A DNA stretch of 64,000 nucleotides from Limonium bicolor (GCA_023374045.1 CM041778.1:94180839-94244838), one strand, 5' to 3'. Positions 1 to 12,107 are shown, numbered from the stretch's first letter. Notes: generated from the sequence alone by a model not told the origin. Numbers and translations are program-made.

Positions 1-2532
1 TTGGCGGTTTAGTTCCTAAACCAAGAATTCCCATTGGAGTTTTGTTTAAACTCTTAGTTGGTTTCGATTCTGGCCTGTTAGGCTTCTAGGCGTTAATAAT
101 TAGCCATTCACTCATGTTCACCATGTACATTCAACGCTTGAATCACTGGCTCACTAGTTTCTGCTGTGAAACTCTAATAACTGTAGAGCTTAATTGCCCC
201 ATTTGTTATTCTTACTGTATTGTACATCCCCAATTGTCACCTTCATCTTGGTAACAATGGTTTCTCAACCAACGCGTGGTATTTCTTACCGTTAGCGAAT
301 TCGGTGAGTTATGAACTTTCTATCCACTTCCATAACAATTTACTATGTAAATAGTTATGTATTTCACAATGATTGACTTGTTCCCTTCCGACTTACTGTC
401 GGTTGAGATTGAGCTACTACCTAGTGTGTAGTGCTCTCTCAGCTATTTACAACATTTGAGGTATATTCTATACCGATATTTGGCAGTTAGTGCTACTGTA
501 GTCACTCACTGTTAATCATGTCTCCACATTTGGTTTTGTACAAGTACTTTTTATTGGTGCGGCCTTGCATTTCCTATGCATCGACCATCATAACATTATT
601 CCTCCACCATTAACATGTTTCCAATTCCTAGCTATCCCACTCGATCATTACTGCGCAAGTGCAATACCAAAACACTCAGTGCATACAGAGTGCAGAGGCG
701 TAAACTCTTGACGTAATCCCTTATGCGATTCGCCATGGAATTCACACTGAATCCTCATCACACGTGCCTATCACTGGCTTATTGCCACAGTTGTCTAATA
801 TCACTTATCTTGTATCTCCACTGAGTTTGACTCATAACTGTCTTATTTGCTACATTACGTTTTTTAACAATACTTATACAACGGTCGCTTACTGGCACCG
901 TGCTCTTACTCCTTGTATAACATCAGCGCTTACATAGTATTTACGTCACATTATAACCTCCCACACATATACTTGTATTATTCACATTATGGTTCATCAC
1001 CATTTGGATGACTACTGATGCTCCTTGAGTCGCCCATCAACATCTAGCGTCCCACACGTACGGTGGTGGTTGCTATTAGACTTATTACCCTTCCGGTATT
1101 CCCAAGTGGTAGTAACCATATTGGTCCACCCTTAACGTATTTCTTGAACTACGCTCCTGCGGTCTCCACAATATCGAGAGGTATCCCCACTCTTAATGCA
1201 GTGGTTCGTTACCACTCTATTCACTTATACAAACATAACTTCTACAATCAATTGAATTTATATAACATATCTTGTTATGGCTTATGAGCCTTATTTGCCT
1301 TGAGCGGGCTCATTGTAGGCTGTCCACACACATATACTTCTCTGTACTGTATTATATGGTTTGGATATTATATTGAGCTCATGACAAGGTCGTTGCATTC
1401 CGTTTTCCTTCCATGGGATGCCCCTTAGGTTGTCAGTCCGTCTCCTGACGACTTATGTCTAAATGGTGTTAGTTTCAATCCTTGTGTCTTTGTCATTGCC
1501 ATTCGTGCAACACTGTTGATGCAAACACCCTTCAAGGATTGCTCCTGGGTGTTGCTAAGTTAGCTTTACATTTAGTTCCACACTTATTGGGTACATCCAG
1601 TTAGTCACGCCTTTTTGCGTTCTTAACTGGCTTATTATCTTCTTCTGTGAGATCACATTTCTTGTAGTTTCATCCCGTTCATTGCACATTAATTGTGTCC
1701 ACATTAGGCATTTGCTTGCCATGTACAGGCTGGTCACCGTTCCGCAACATGTTTTATCCCTGAGGATCTTTAAGACGTATACGATGTCTTTACATAACAG
1801 TTTGTGCACTTCGCACTTCCTAACTCTTAAACATTCCCTTGAAAGGAATTCACTAATCCTTTAATCTTGTTATCTTAACTGAGTTCCTTAACTTCAAACT
1901 CTTGGTAATCCCTAGTTCTTGTTGATTTATACTGCTGACCGTAGAACGGAGTCGACTACTTCCCGTGTTTCGGACTTACTCGTATACATATGTGGTACCA
2001 TACTGATACATTACTACTTACCCAACTAACCCATGAGTAGGTCTGTCAGGCCCACAAGCTCCTATCGGAGTGCGGTCGTCCCACAATTCAATTGGTACAC
2101 TCGTAGTGTCCGTCACACGCCCTAGGTGAAGTATTCTGTTGTCAACTCCCTTATATTGTCCCTTGACATTATGCGTCCCGTGCTTCCCGAACTTAATCGA
2201 AGGAAGGTTTATCACATGTGTATCTTTATCAACTGCCTTGGTTTTATGGTTTGGTTTTAAAAGAAGGTTGGAAAGAAGTGTTGGTTTGAAAGAAAATCTG
2301 GTTTTGAAAGAAAAAGGGTTTTGAATAAATTTGGGTTGAAAGAAAATTTTTCATGGTTTCACAACATTTCTTACCTTACCCAAGTCTAGCTTCTTGCTGA
2401 CTGGGTAATTTCCAATTACAGGGGTTAGGCTAACAGGCCCTTCCACTGTTATGACGATCACATTAACTTTATGGTACTTTACCAAATACTTTGTAGTGGT
2501 TATAACTTTCACGAACAAGCCCTGTTATAGCA

Positions 2533-2550
2533 GCACTGCTATAGCAGTGC
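2533..2550. repeat. Conserved palindrome, contracted form
   Basis: This is a perfect 18-bp palindrome, GCACTGCTATAGCAGTGC. The other two copies have a 20-bp version. One base is missing from each arm here, so symmetry is kept. Confidence 0.8.
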
Positions 2551-3335
2551 GCCATGCTAGCTGGCTATCGGTTTAACACATACCGGTTGTGGATTGTTTT
2601 ATCCGCACTGTCATCAGTGGCTTGTTGGCCCTCACTGATTACTGGTCTTGATAATAACTTCTCTAGGTGACTTCTCACTGTATTCACATAATACATTATC
2701 AACGGGGTGCTCCATTCTTGGAGTCCCCTTTCCTTTTGTATGTTTTCCTCTTCGTAGCCGTTCCACGTTATTTGTCGTGGTTACTGAGACTGTCTCTTGT
2801 TTGGGCACTACGTTGCAGTTCCTTTATCGGTTGGTACACCGTTGGTGTTTATTATCAACTGTGGTCCCGGTAGACACTCGTCTCGGTTTCACTAATCCTC
2901 TTCTTGCCTGTTGCACGGTCGGGCGTTGCAAGCTGGTTACTCTCGACTGCTTTGCATGTCGACCCAGGTTACCGGAAATTCTATTCTCTTATACACAAAA
3001 TCCTTCATCCTTCGCTATTAAATGCGGTTAACATTGTTCAGATGGAGACCGTCTCCGGGATTTCAGTTTTCGGGACCTACCGTATGACAGGTTCTCCGTA
3101 CCTTTTAAGGTATTTAATAACAGCCAGATCGGGTATTCCCGAGTAAGAGTGGACTTCCATCTCTCTGGCGTTGTTGTCCAAGTTATAAAACAGGGATTGG
3201 GAGGGCGGGAAGGATATAGTAGTTTCCAGTAGTACCGGTAGTTCCTAACTAGGATCTACTTCACGCTATCACTCAACCCTTAACCCAAAGTACTTAAATC
3301 CTAACTCGGTACTTCCTAAGCTCGTAATTCAGTCA

Positions 3336-3357
3336 TCAGAGCGATACTTCGCTCTGA
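3336..3357 (-). other. Hairpin overlapping the primer-binding site (copy 1)
   Basis: A perfect 8-bp stem, TCAGAGCG with CGCTCTGA, encloses a 6-base loop, and its outer arm is part of the primer-binding site. The same structure occurs in copies 2 and 3, and a variant stem occurs in family 2 at 51309-51328. Confidence 0.75.
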
Positions 3358-3362
3358 TACCA
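3351..3362 (-). promoter_or_regulatory. Primer-binding site, initiator-Met tRNA (copy 1)
   Basis: On the minus strand this reads TGGTATCAGAGC, complementary to the 3' end of plant initiator-Met tRNA. It lies 6 bases inside the LTR A boundary, the expected place for minus-strand DNA priming. It fixes the element's orientation as minus. Confidence 0.93.
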
Positions 3363-3368
3363 CTTTTT

Positions 3369-6300
3369 TGTAACACCCCATCCAACACAAACACATAATA
3401 ACATTCTGCAGCGGAAAATTACTACTTCACATCACTTAACTCGTTGGTGTGTTACACGCCGTAACACCCACGTGGCTAACAAGGCTATTAACATAAACAT
3501 GGTACCGGTCTGATGGACTAGATTCCCGACGACTACACATTATTTCCCTTTCCATTAACAACAAAACCATACACATCTTCCAACTGTACCGAGTATTTAC
3601 AAACTGATGCCGATAACAGTTTCGGTCTTACTACGCCTACTGTATATATACACTTAAATGATTACCCATGTACAACGACTACCGTCCTACTCTCGAACGG
3701 CTTCCAGCACTTCGTACCTGAAATAAGGAAAAGAAGAGAAAGGGGGGCCCCCAAGGGGCTCAGCACCTTTGCTGGTAAGGTAATCCCCGCATCCCACATG
3801 CTAGGGGCCACGCACAAACTAATTGTTCGTCTTAGCATGTGGTTGATAGGTTTTTAAACATACATGCAACTGTAAAACACACAACACATAATCATTTGCC
3901 TCAACGGGCTCAACAAAGGATAATATATCCTTACTGAATAAGTCACTCATGGTATTCATTTATCCCTAGAAGGTTCCTCCTCTAATGGAGCTACTTCCTT
4001 AATAGACGACATTACCCTTAAATCGGGTTATCCTTAAACGCCTCTTATCACAAACTGGGAATCATATCCATGATCCCACACTCCACATTATACAAACTAT
4101 AACATACACTACATAACAACACATAACCACACTTTGCACGTTTCCACGTGTGTACAACATAACACCGCCAATAGATATTGCATCACAACAAATACATAAC
4201 ATAACGGGAATGGTCTCTTAGGAACCGACAACCCAAACATTGCTTATACACTGGTGAGCCTAGAGAATGTTGCCAGTTATGCATGATAAGCTCGTTACAT
4301 AACTCGTTACCGTCTCGTTAAATGGATAGATAACGACACAAGGTGTCTGGATATAGTGATCCAAGCACACCGAACAAACATAACAATAGTATGCCCCTTG
4401 TGGCCGCCGTGGTGAGTCAGTAATAGCCTTGGTTAAGCTAACGGGAGGTTGGGAACCAATTGGAAACACAACCATAACATACGGAGAGGATCGAAACTGC
4501 TATGAACTGCCCCCTATCACCACGGCGTGGCCGGAACAGGACCGGACTCTCACTCCCCCGTTAGCACTTGTTAGAAGTTCAACTTTGAACTTTATTAAAC
4601 AATCACAAACATTGGGTTAAGTTTAAGTCTTGTTAGACATACACAAAAAGGGAAGAGAGAGTCATACATTCTTCACAACAAACATCGCACACAAACATCA
4701 CATAACCAACTCACGTATAGCCGTGGTTAGAACGTTCCTTAAGTCGGAAACGTTGTTACCGGATACCGTTCTCCTACGTTTACCTAATAGTGGTTAACTA
4801 GCCCTTCAGCGCATTCGAGGTTACCGGTATCGGCACGGAAACATACAATAACAAAAACGACTGTAAACTCGTTTCATGATTTATCTCATAACGTGGCAAA
4901 CATACAGAAAACACATTGGCATACAAGCCGGTGTAATCCGGTAGGACAGGTTGCAAGAAAACCATACCTGTCACCGGAGTCCACTTTATCACGTCCTCTT
5001 ATGTTCCTCGAGCAATTCTCGAACAACTGTTAACATCACATGTGTTTTTATTAACATCGGGGTTGCTTGATTATTTAATGTCTAATGCCTATAATTTTTC
5101 CCCGTTAACTTAGTTACATAGCTTCACTTTTTAACTTGTTTTACTTTCACATTTTATTACAACTTTCACCCACTTAATTGTCATTAAAACTCACCTAACA
5201 AGTCCTTAACAACTTTATAACATCATTACTATCAATCCCCATCATTACATATCATTTTATAACCTTAAACAACATTTTTGGTCCGACCGACCTTAGCGAC
5301 CGAACTTGTCCAAGTTCGGTCCATTCCAGAACACATTTTCGTCAAAATCTTCTACTCCGACCGACCTTGTAAGTTCGGTCGCATGTTCGGTCTATTCCCG
5401 AGAGTTTCTTCCCTTTGAAAATTCAAGCCCGACCGAACTTGCCAAGTCCGGTCCTTTGTTCGGTCGGCTAGAAACTTAATCCGTACACAAAATACAAGCC
5501 CGACCGACCTTGCAAGTCCGGTCCCCAAGGTCGGTCCATTCCAGAAGCCAATTCTCGCAGGGTAAACTGGGCTCGACCGAACTTGCAAGTTCGGTCGCAA
5601 GTTCGGTCTGCCCCAGACCTTGTTTTCCTTTTCTCATTCAACTCCAAACTTCACCACATATATCCTAGTACACCCTAACCTCATTTGGGCACTTCAAACA
5701 CACCTTTAGCCATGTACCAAACTCTTTAAATCACACACCAAAACCATTTTATCATTCACCAATTCCTTACAAAATTCTTAGCACTTGGAATGTTTCCTCC
5801 TTAAGATTCCTAAGTGGTACTTCACCAATAATGACCACTATACCAAGGTGTTTCCTCTACACCTTAACATCATCTCTCAAACTTCTTTTCTTACTAACTA
5901 AATCTCCTTTTTCACATCTTATCTAAACATCACTTCTTCCTTGGATATCAACATTACCTAAACCTTAAACAACTTCCTAGGTCACCAAAACTTACTTAAA
6001 ACACTTAGAACTTCTTACACATTTCCAAAATTTGGCCTTAGCTTCTCTTGTATATACTCACATCCAAACACTTAGGTTTTTACCTTATTTCATTCAAGAA
6101 CACCTAAAATCCATCAAACACATTTTTATACACAAACTTCACACATTTAGCACTACATCACAATATAGTGCATAACTTAAATTGCTTGGCACTTAGGCCC
6201 TTAAATAACATGGCTCTTAGGCCCTTAAGTTGCTTAAACCATAAACACTGAATTTCCACAATATATAAGCCTTTGACCTGCAATTACACACACCAAGACA

Positions 6301-7879
6301 TATGTCTTTTACTAGTCTCTTAAGAACACTTTACTAAGTCATTCACCATTTGCTCTTTAGGTAGTTTTTAACAAGCATTATAAGCTCATTTCTCCTAAGG
6401 CATTAAACCACATTGAGATAGCATATTTACCTCTTTTTCCTCACAACTTCTTTCTTGTTTCCTTGTAAAACCGGTAAGGTATTTGATTCCTTGTCAAGTT
6501 CTAAACAATATACAAACATCATAATGAGTATTCAAGCTTTAAGCTTCATCTCATTGTAAACCCTAATTTTACATTGTTTCAAAAACATTAATGTAGTTGT
6601 TTTACCTTGATCTTTGAAGGGAGTTTGAATATCTATGAAGAGAGGACTCCACCTAGTCCATAAGAGATTGGAATGAAGCTAGAACAAAGTCACACAAAGA
6701 GCTCCATCAATGAGTATTTTCGGTCAAGGCAAAAACATGAAGGAAACTTGATTTTTCTTTGAGATTCCTTACCTAGAAGCAAATGAGAGTAATAATATGT
6801 AGAAACACAAGCTCAAGCTCCATCAATGGTGATTCTACATGGCACCAAAATTGAGTTCTTGAAGATTTGAAAAGGTAGAAGTGTAGAGCTTGACCTAACT
6901 AAGACAAATATGGTCTTAGAATTTGATTTGGAGCATGGAGTTGGATTTGGCAAGGAAATGAAGATGGAGAAGAGAGGTTGATATAGGAAATCGTAAATGG
7001 AGGGGAGGAAGGGAGCTTGAAGACGTGTGAAATGAGAAGGGAATGAAAGAATGAAGATGAGTTCTACTTTTGGAAGATATTTAAGTTAAAGCAAAATAGT
7101 ACTTTACTTTATAGGCTTTACTTTACTTATTTGATTTCTTTTACATGTTGGTGACTCACACCATGAAAAACCGGCCCCCATATACTTAGAAGGGTATAAT
7201 AGTCTTTGTTGACCAACTTAATTACTTATAACAACATATGTTACAAACTAGCTTATAAAAGTTACTATTCATAAAAACAAGGCACATAGAAGTGAAATTT
7301 TTGATTTCCCATTGATATAGACTTCTAAATGTGATACTATATAGTACACATGTTAATTAAAGAGTAATGATGGAAATTTAGCCATTCAAAACTCATTTAC
7401 AAGACAATTTTTCAAAAACGTGCTTTAAGACTCCTTAAAGCACTTTTTGTGTTTTAACTTGTTTTCAAGCTTGGTTTTCTTTGGTAATTGATTTAATATG
7501 TTCATTAACATATTTATGAGGTATAGGTATGACCATTAGGTCTTATACAAATTTATCCCAAGCTTAGAGCACATTTTTGCTCATATTGACTTTAAGGTAT
7601 TTTCTTGTGTTTTATTTGGTTTAACTGTCCACCAAGGTTTCCTAAGGACTTATTTAGCCTTATTAAATCATAATTGAATATTATTAAGTCTTGGTAGGCT
7701 CTTTGGGTCCTAACCAAGTTCGCTCATAGCTTAGAGCATGTTTTTGCTCAAACTGTGTCTTAATGCTTTATTGCATTTTACTATGGTTTAAATTGTACAC
7801 TGATGTTCCTAAGGCACTTTTAGCCTTTACATACCATAGTTTAATATTTAAACCACATATCAAGGTTTGGGGTATTTCA
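3369..7879 (-). mobile_element. LTR A of the family-1 element (about 4.5 kb)
   Basis: In element orientation the LTR starts TGAAATACCCC (at 7879) and ends GGGTGTTACA (at 3369), so it has TG...CA termini. It is flanked by a primer-binding site on one side and a polypurine tract on the other. At 4511 bp it is much longer than usual plant gypsy LTRs and in the range described for LARDs. It is AT-rich and has no credible ORF. Contents include a palindrome island (5280-5609) and, near the 3' end, a block around 4925-4990 that resembles family 2 around 41870-41930 and 52560-52615. Confidence 0.93.
5280..5609. repeat. GACCGAAC palindrome island in LTR A
   Basis: Five or six imperfect repeats of GACCGA(A/C)CTTG and its inverse CAAGTTCGGTC lie in about 330 bp of otherwise AT-rich LTR. 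Several form near-perfect inverted repeats: an 11-bp stem with a 2-base loop at 5298-5321, and an uninterrupted 22-bp palindrome at 5575-5596. Open reading frames that cross the island on both strands are a by-product of this symmetry. Confidence 0.88.
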
Positions 7880-7884
7880 ATCTA

Positions 7885-7916
7885 CCCCCCTTAAAAGAAC
7901 TTCGTCCTCGAAGTTC
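7885..7916 (-). promoter_or_regulatory. 3' polypurine tract with upstream hairpin (LTR A side)
   Basis: On the minus strand, TTTTAAGGGGGG lies five bases from the LTR start and is the plus-strand primer site. Directly upstream is a perfect hairpin: 8-bp stem GAACTTCG / CGAAGTTC with loop AGGA (7897-7916). The same arrangement with a different stem is found in the Tekay-like element at 35750-35779. Confidence 0.9.
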
Positions 7917-8003
7917 ACATTTCCCACACATCATTAGATTAGAATACGGGGATTACTTACAGCCATAAAACTTCCATAACCAAACACACTTTACATCACA
8001 ACC

Positions 8004-8222
8004 TCGGACTTAATGGTCCGGGCAACACATTCACATCCACACATAACAAACATATTCACATGATAACCTCGGACTCAATGGTCCGGGTATCTTAACAACA
8101 CTTACACATACATAACAACCCCTTTGACTCACTGGTCTTGGGTAACATAACAACCTTTAGACACATAGGTCTATGTAACACAACACATTTAGACTCGTAG
8201 GTCTTAATAGCATACACTTTAG
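8004..8222. repeat. Degenerate hairpin repeats upstream of the PPT (copy 2)
   Basis: Five units of roughly 40-50 bp each carry a short inverted repeat of the form GGAC-N6-GTCC or AGAC-N6-GTCT, separated by ACATAACAAC-like spacers. The first two stems are CGGAC/GTCCG, later ones TAGAC/GTCTA and AGAC/GTCT, so arm bases change together. The third unit is imperfect. Confidence 0.65.
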
Positions 8223-9405
8223 GAACTCAAGGTCAAAATAATATTTATTACACAGGAAGGAGCGGCATTTGAAGAAAGCCACCATGGGATTTGGTAGTCT
8301 TTCTCGGGTCAATAAATTGTCGTGTAAGGGAAAGAGAGATAGGAAGACCAAATAGAGGAGAAAATACTTTATATTGAGATGTTGTAAGATAGTTATGAGT
8401 AAGTCAAAAGGTAAGCTAGTAGGATTTTGTCTGGTCACAGCTCTCGCTGTTTGTGCCACATTTGTGGTTTACTTGGCCTTGTGCCGCTAATTATCAAAAA
8501 AAAACAATCAAAAATATCTTTGATATACACTGTGATCCCGCAGAACCCGGTCGCGATGGACACCTTCTGTCCCCGTGTCCTTGGGAGATCAAAACAATCA
8601 CTTAAGTTTAAAATTTCCTTGAGAGGTTAAGTAAGAGAACTTTAATTATGTAAAGTATCTATCAACGTTTTATAAATACCAATTGAAAATCTTTTTGAAA
8701 GCACACACAACTCCAAGTCCAACTTAAGCTCTTTGCTTCTTTTCTTAGCGTGGTTATTTGTGACCACTTATAGGGAGCTTCAAGAATCATCCAACCCTGA
8801 TGTGATCAGCATCAGTGTAGAACTATCCTTCCACTCCAATTTGTGTTCGGCTTCCCTTGATCACATGCAAATCAAGTTCCACTTCCCACTTCATTTTCAA
8901 ACATCAAGTAAATCACTCATTTCCAATTTTCTATCTTTTTAATCATTCTAATCATGATCATACATCTCCAAGGATAGAACTTCATCTATCAGTTATTTCC
9001 ATACACTTTTAGTCCTGTTGCCTATGGAATCTTATTCTCATTAGGTTTTATATTGGTCTCATACCCTTTTTATGAATCACTATATAGTATATATACACAT
9101 ATATTTTATCAAAATACGACACACCGTTTCACATTTATACACTGTCGGGGTTTTGTTCCCCGGGAGTTTCTCTACTCCCACCTCTGTACTATCACACACA
9201 CTTGTTAACAAATACACACACTTATCACAATGGTATTCGTATCCTCTGTGCGCAATTACCACAATTCAACCATGAATGAATGCGTATGTTACGTAACACA
9301 CACACCAATCATCAAACAATATTAATTTTTGTGCTATGCACAATATAAGTCACATACACTACGTACACTTGTACGGTAATATACACTAAGTGGTTTTGCG
9401 CTCTA

Positions 9406-9436
9406 CCCCCTTAAAAGGGATTACGCCCACGTAATC
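9406..9436 (-). promoter_or_regulatory. Internal PPT-like module with hairpin (copy 2)
   Basis: On the minus strand a 7-bp stem GATTACG / CGTAATC with loop TGGG is followed by CCTTTTAAGGGGG. This is the same arrangement as the terminal PPT but lies about 1.5 kb further inside the element. It could act as a second plus-strand initiation site. That role is inferred; the structure is seen directly. Confidence 0.7.
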
Positions 9437-12087
9437 AATCACTAAACATTAGCTTAAAATGTTTTGCCATCGTGAAGTATCTTAACTTCCACGCGGTCTA
9501 TTACACAATGGATTCTGATTAGAGGATCTTAACCTTATTGGCGGTTTAGTTCCTAAACCAAGAATTCCCATTGGAGTTTTGTTTAAACTCTTAGTTGGTT
9601 TCGATTCTGGCCTGTTAGGCTTCTAGGCGTTAATAATTAGCCATTCACTCATGTTCACCATGTACATTCAACGCTTGAATCACTGGCTCACTAGTTTCTG
9701 CTGTGAAACTCTAATAACTGTAGAGCTTAATTGCCCCATTTGTTATTCTTACTGTATTGTACATCCCCAATTGTCACCTTCATCTTGGTAACAATGGTTT
9801 CTCAACCAACGCGTGGTATTTCTTACCGTTAGCGAATTCGGTGAGTTATGAACTTTCTATCCACTTCCATAACAATTTACTATGTAAATAGTTATGTATT
9901 TCACAATGATTGACTTGTTCCCTTCCGACTTACTGTCGGTTGAGATTGAGCTACTACCTAGTGTGTAGTGCTCTCTCAGCTATTTACAACATTTGAGGTA
10001 TATTCCATACCGATATTTGGCAGTTAGTGCTACTGTAGTCACTCACTGTTAATCATGTCTCCACATTTGGTTTTGTACAAGTACTTTTTATTGGTGCGGC
10101 CTTGCATTTCCTATGCATCGACCATCATAACATTATTCCTCCACCATTAACATGTTTCCAATTCCTAGCTATCCCACTCGATCATTACTGCGCAAGTGCA
10201 ATACCAAAACACTCAGTCATACAGAGTGCAGAGGCGTAAACTCTTGACAGTAAATCCCTTATGCGATTCGCCATGGAATTCACACTGAACTCCTCATCAC
10301 ACAGTGCCTATCACTGGCTTATTGCCCAGTCTGTCTAATATCACTTATCTTGTATCTCCACTGAGTTTGACTCATAACTGGTCTTATTTGCTACATTATC
10401 GTTTAACAATACTTATACAACGGTCGCTTACTGCGCACCGTGCTCTTACTCCTTGTATAACATCAGCTTACATAGTATTTACTGTCACATTAACCTCCAC
10501 ACATATACTTGTATTATTCACATTATGGTTCATCACTCATTTGGATGACTACTGAATGCTCCTTGAGCATCGCCCATCACACATCTAGCGTCCCACACGT
10601 ACGGTGGTTGCTATTAGACTTATTACCCTTCCGGTCTTCCCAAGTGGTAGTAACCATATTGGTCCACCCTTAACGTATTTCTTGAACTACCGCTCCTGCG
10701 GTCTCACAATATCGAGAGGTATCCCCACTCTTAATGCAGTGGTTCGTTTACCACTCTATTCACTTATACAACATAAACTTCTACAATCAATTGAATTTAT
10801 ATAACATATCTTGCTTATGGCTTATGAGCCTTATTTGCCTTGAGCTGGGCTCATTGTAGGCTGTCCACACACATATACTTCTCTGTACTGTATTATATGG
10901 TTTGGATATTATATTGAGCTCCATGACAAGGTCGTTGCATTCCGTTTCCTTCCATGGGATGCCCCTTAGGTTTGTCAGTCCGTCTCCTGACGACTTATGT
11001 CTAAATTGGGTGTTAGTTTCAATCCTTGTGTCTTTGTCATGCCATTTCGTGCAACACTTGTTGATGCAAACACCCTTCAAGGATTGCTCCTGGGTGTTGC
11101 TAAGTTAGCTTTACATTTAGTTCACACTTATTGGTACATCCAGTTAGTCACGCCTTTTTGCGTTCTTAACTGGCTTATTATCTTCTTCTGTGAAGATCAA
11201 CATTTCTTGATAGTTTCATCCCGTTCATTGCACATTAATGTGTCCACATTAGGCATTTGCTTGCCATGTACAGGCTGGGTCACCGTTCCAGCTAACATGT
11301 TTATCCCTGAGGATCTTTAAGACGTATACGATGTCTTTACATAACAGTTTGTGCACTTCGCACTTCCTAACTCTTAAACATTCCCTTGAAAGGAATTCAC
11401 TAATCCTTTTAATCTTGTTATCTTAACTGAGTTCCTTAACTTCAACCACTCTTGGTAATCCCTAGTTCTTGTTGATTTATACTGCTGACCGTAGAACGGA
11501 GTCGACTACTTCCCGTGTTTCGGACTCTACTCGTATACATATGTGGGGTACCATACTGATACATTACTACTTACCCAACTAACCCATGAGTAGGTCTGTC
11601 AGGCCCACAAGCTCCTATCGGAGTGCGGTCGTCCCACAATTCAATTGGTACACTCGTAGTGTCCGTCACACGCCTAGGTGAAGTATTCTGTTGTCAACTC
11701 CCTTATATTGTCCCTTGACATTATGCGTCCCGTGCTTCCCGAACTTAATCGAAGGAAGGTTTATCCACTGTTGTATCTTTATCAACTGCCCTTGGTTTTA
11801 CTGGTTTGGTTTAAAAGAAGGTTGGAAAGAAGTGTTGGTTTGAAAGAAAATCTGGTTTTGAAAAGAAAAAGGGTTTGAATAAATTTGGGTTGAAAGAAAA
11901 TTTTTCATGGTTTCACAACATCTTCTTACCTTAACCAAGTCTAGCTTCTTGCTGACTGGTGTACTTCCAATTACAGGGGTTAGGCTAACAGGCCCTTCCA
12001 CTGTTATGACGATCACATTTAACTTTATGGTACTTTACCAAATACTTTGTAGTGGTTATAACTTTCCCGAACAGCCCTGTTATAGCA

Positions 12088-12107
12088 GCACTTGCTATAG
12101 CAAGTGC
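12088..12107. repeat. Conserved 20-bp palindrome (copy 2)
   Basis: GCACTTGCTATAGCAAGTGC is a perfect palindrome. It is followed by GCCATG, and the same block occurs in copy 3 and, with a 3-base centre, in family 2 at 50887-50903. Confidence 0.85.

Larger units (their letters stand above)
1..3368 (-). mobile_element. Family-1 internal domain, copy 1 (partial, primer-binding-site half)
   Basis: This is the 5' part, in element orientation, of an internal domain whose PPT half lies off the window. It matches 9538-12938 and 19089-22477. I find no gag, protease, reverse transcriptase or integrase motif on either strand. Compared with copies 2 and 3, the stretch from about 650 to 3300 has an unusually high number of single-base insertions and losses, which breaks even the small ORFs that the other copies share. 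The 18-bp palindrome at 2533-2550 corresponds to a 20-bp palindrome in the other copies. Confidence 0.85.

Noticed and set aside
5280..5609. Regularly spaced repeats that resemble a CRISPR array
   Set aside because: Repeats are degenerate, inverted as well as direct, and unequally spaced, in plant LTR DNA with no cas genes.
8157..8459. A 100-aa minus-strand ORF in family 1
   Set aside because: It is shortened to 64 aa in copy 3 (17706-17900) by a one-base indel and runs through the hairpin repeats; no family is recognised.
9406..9436. Internal PPT module as the boundary of a nested LTR element
   Set aside because: No TG-starting LTR end lies next to it, and the same context is found inside family 2, so it is treated as an internal signal.
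10787..11080. A 97-aa sense ORF in family 1, identical in copy 3 (20335-20628)
   Set aside because: Its conservation only reflects the near-identity of the two copies; copy 1 lacks it and no family is recognised. Not called as a gene.
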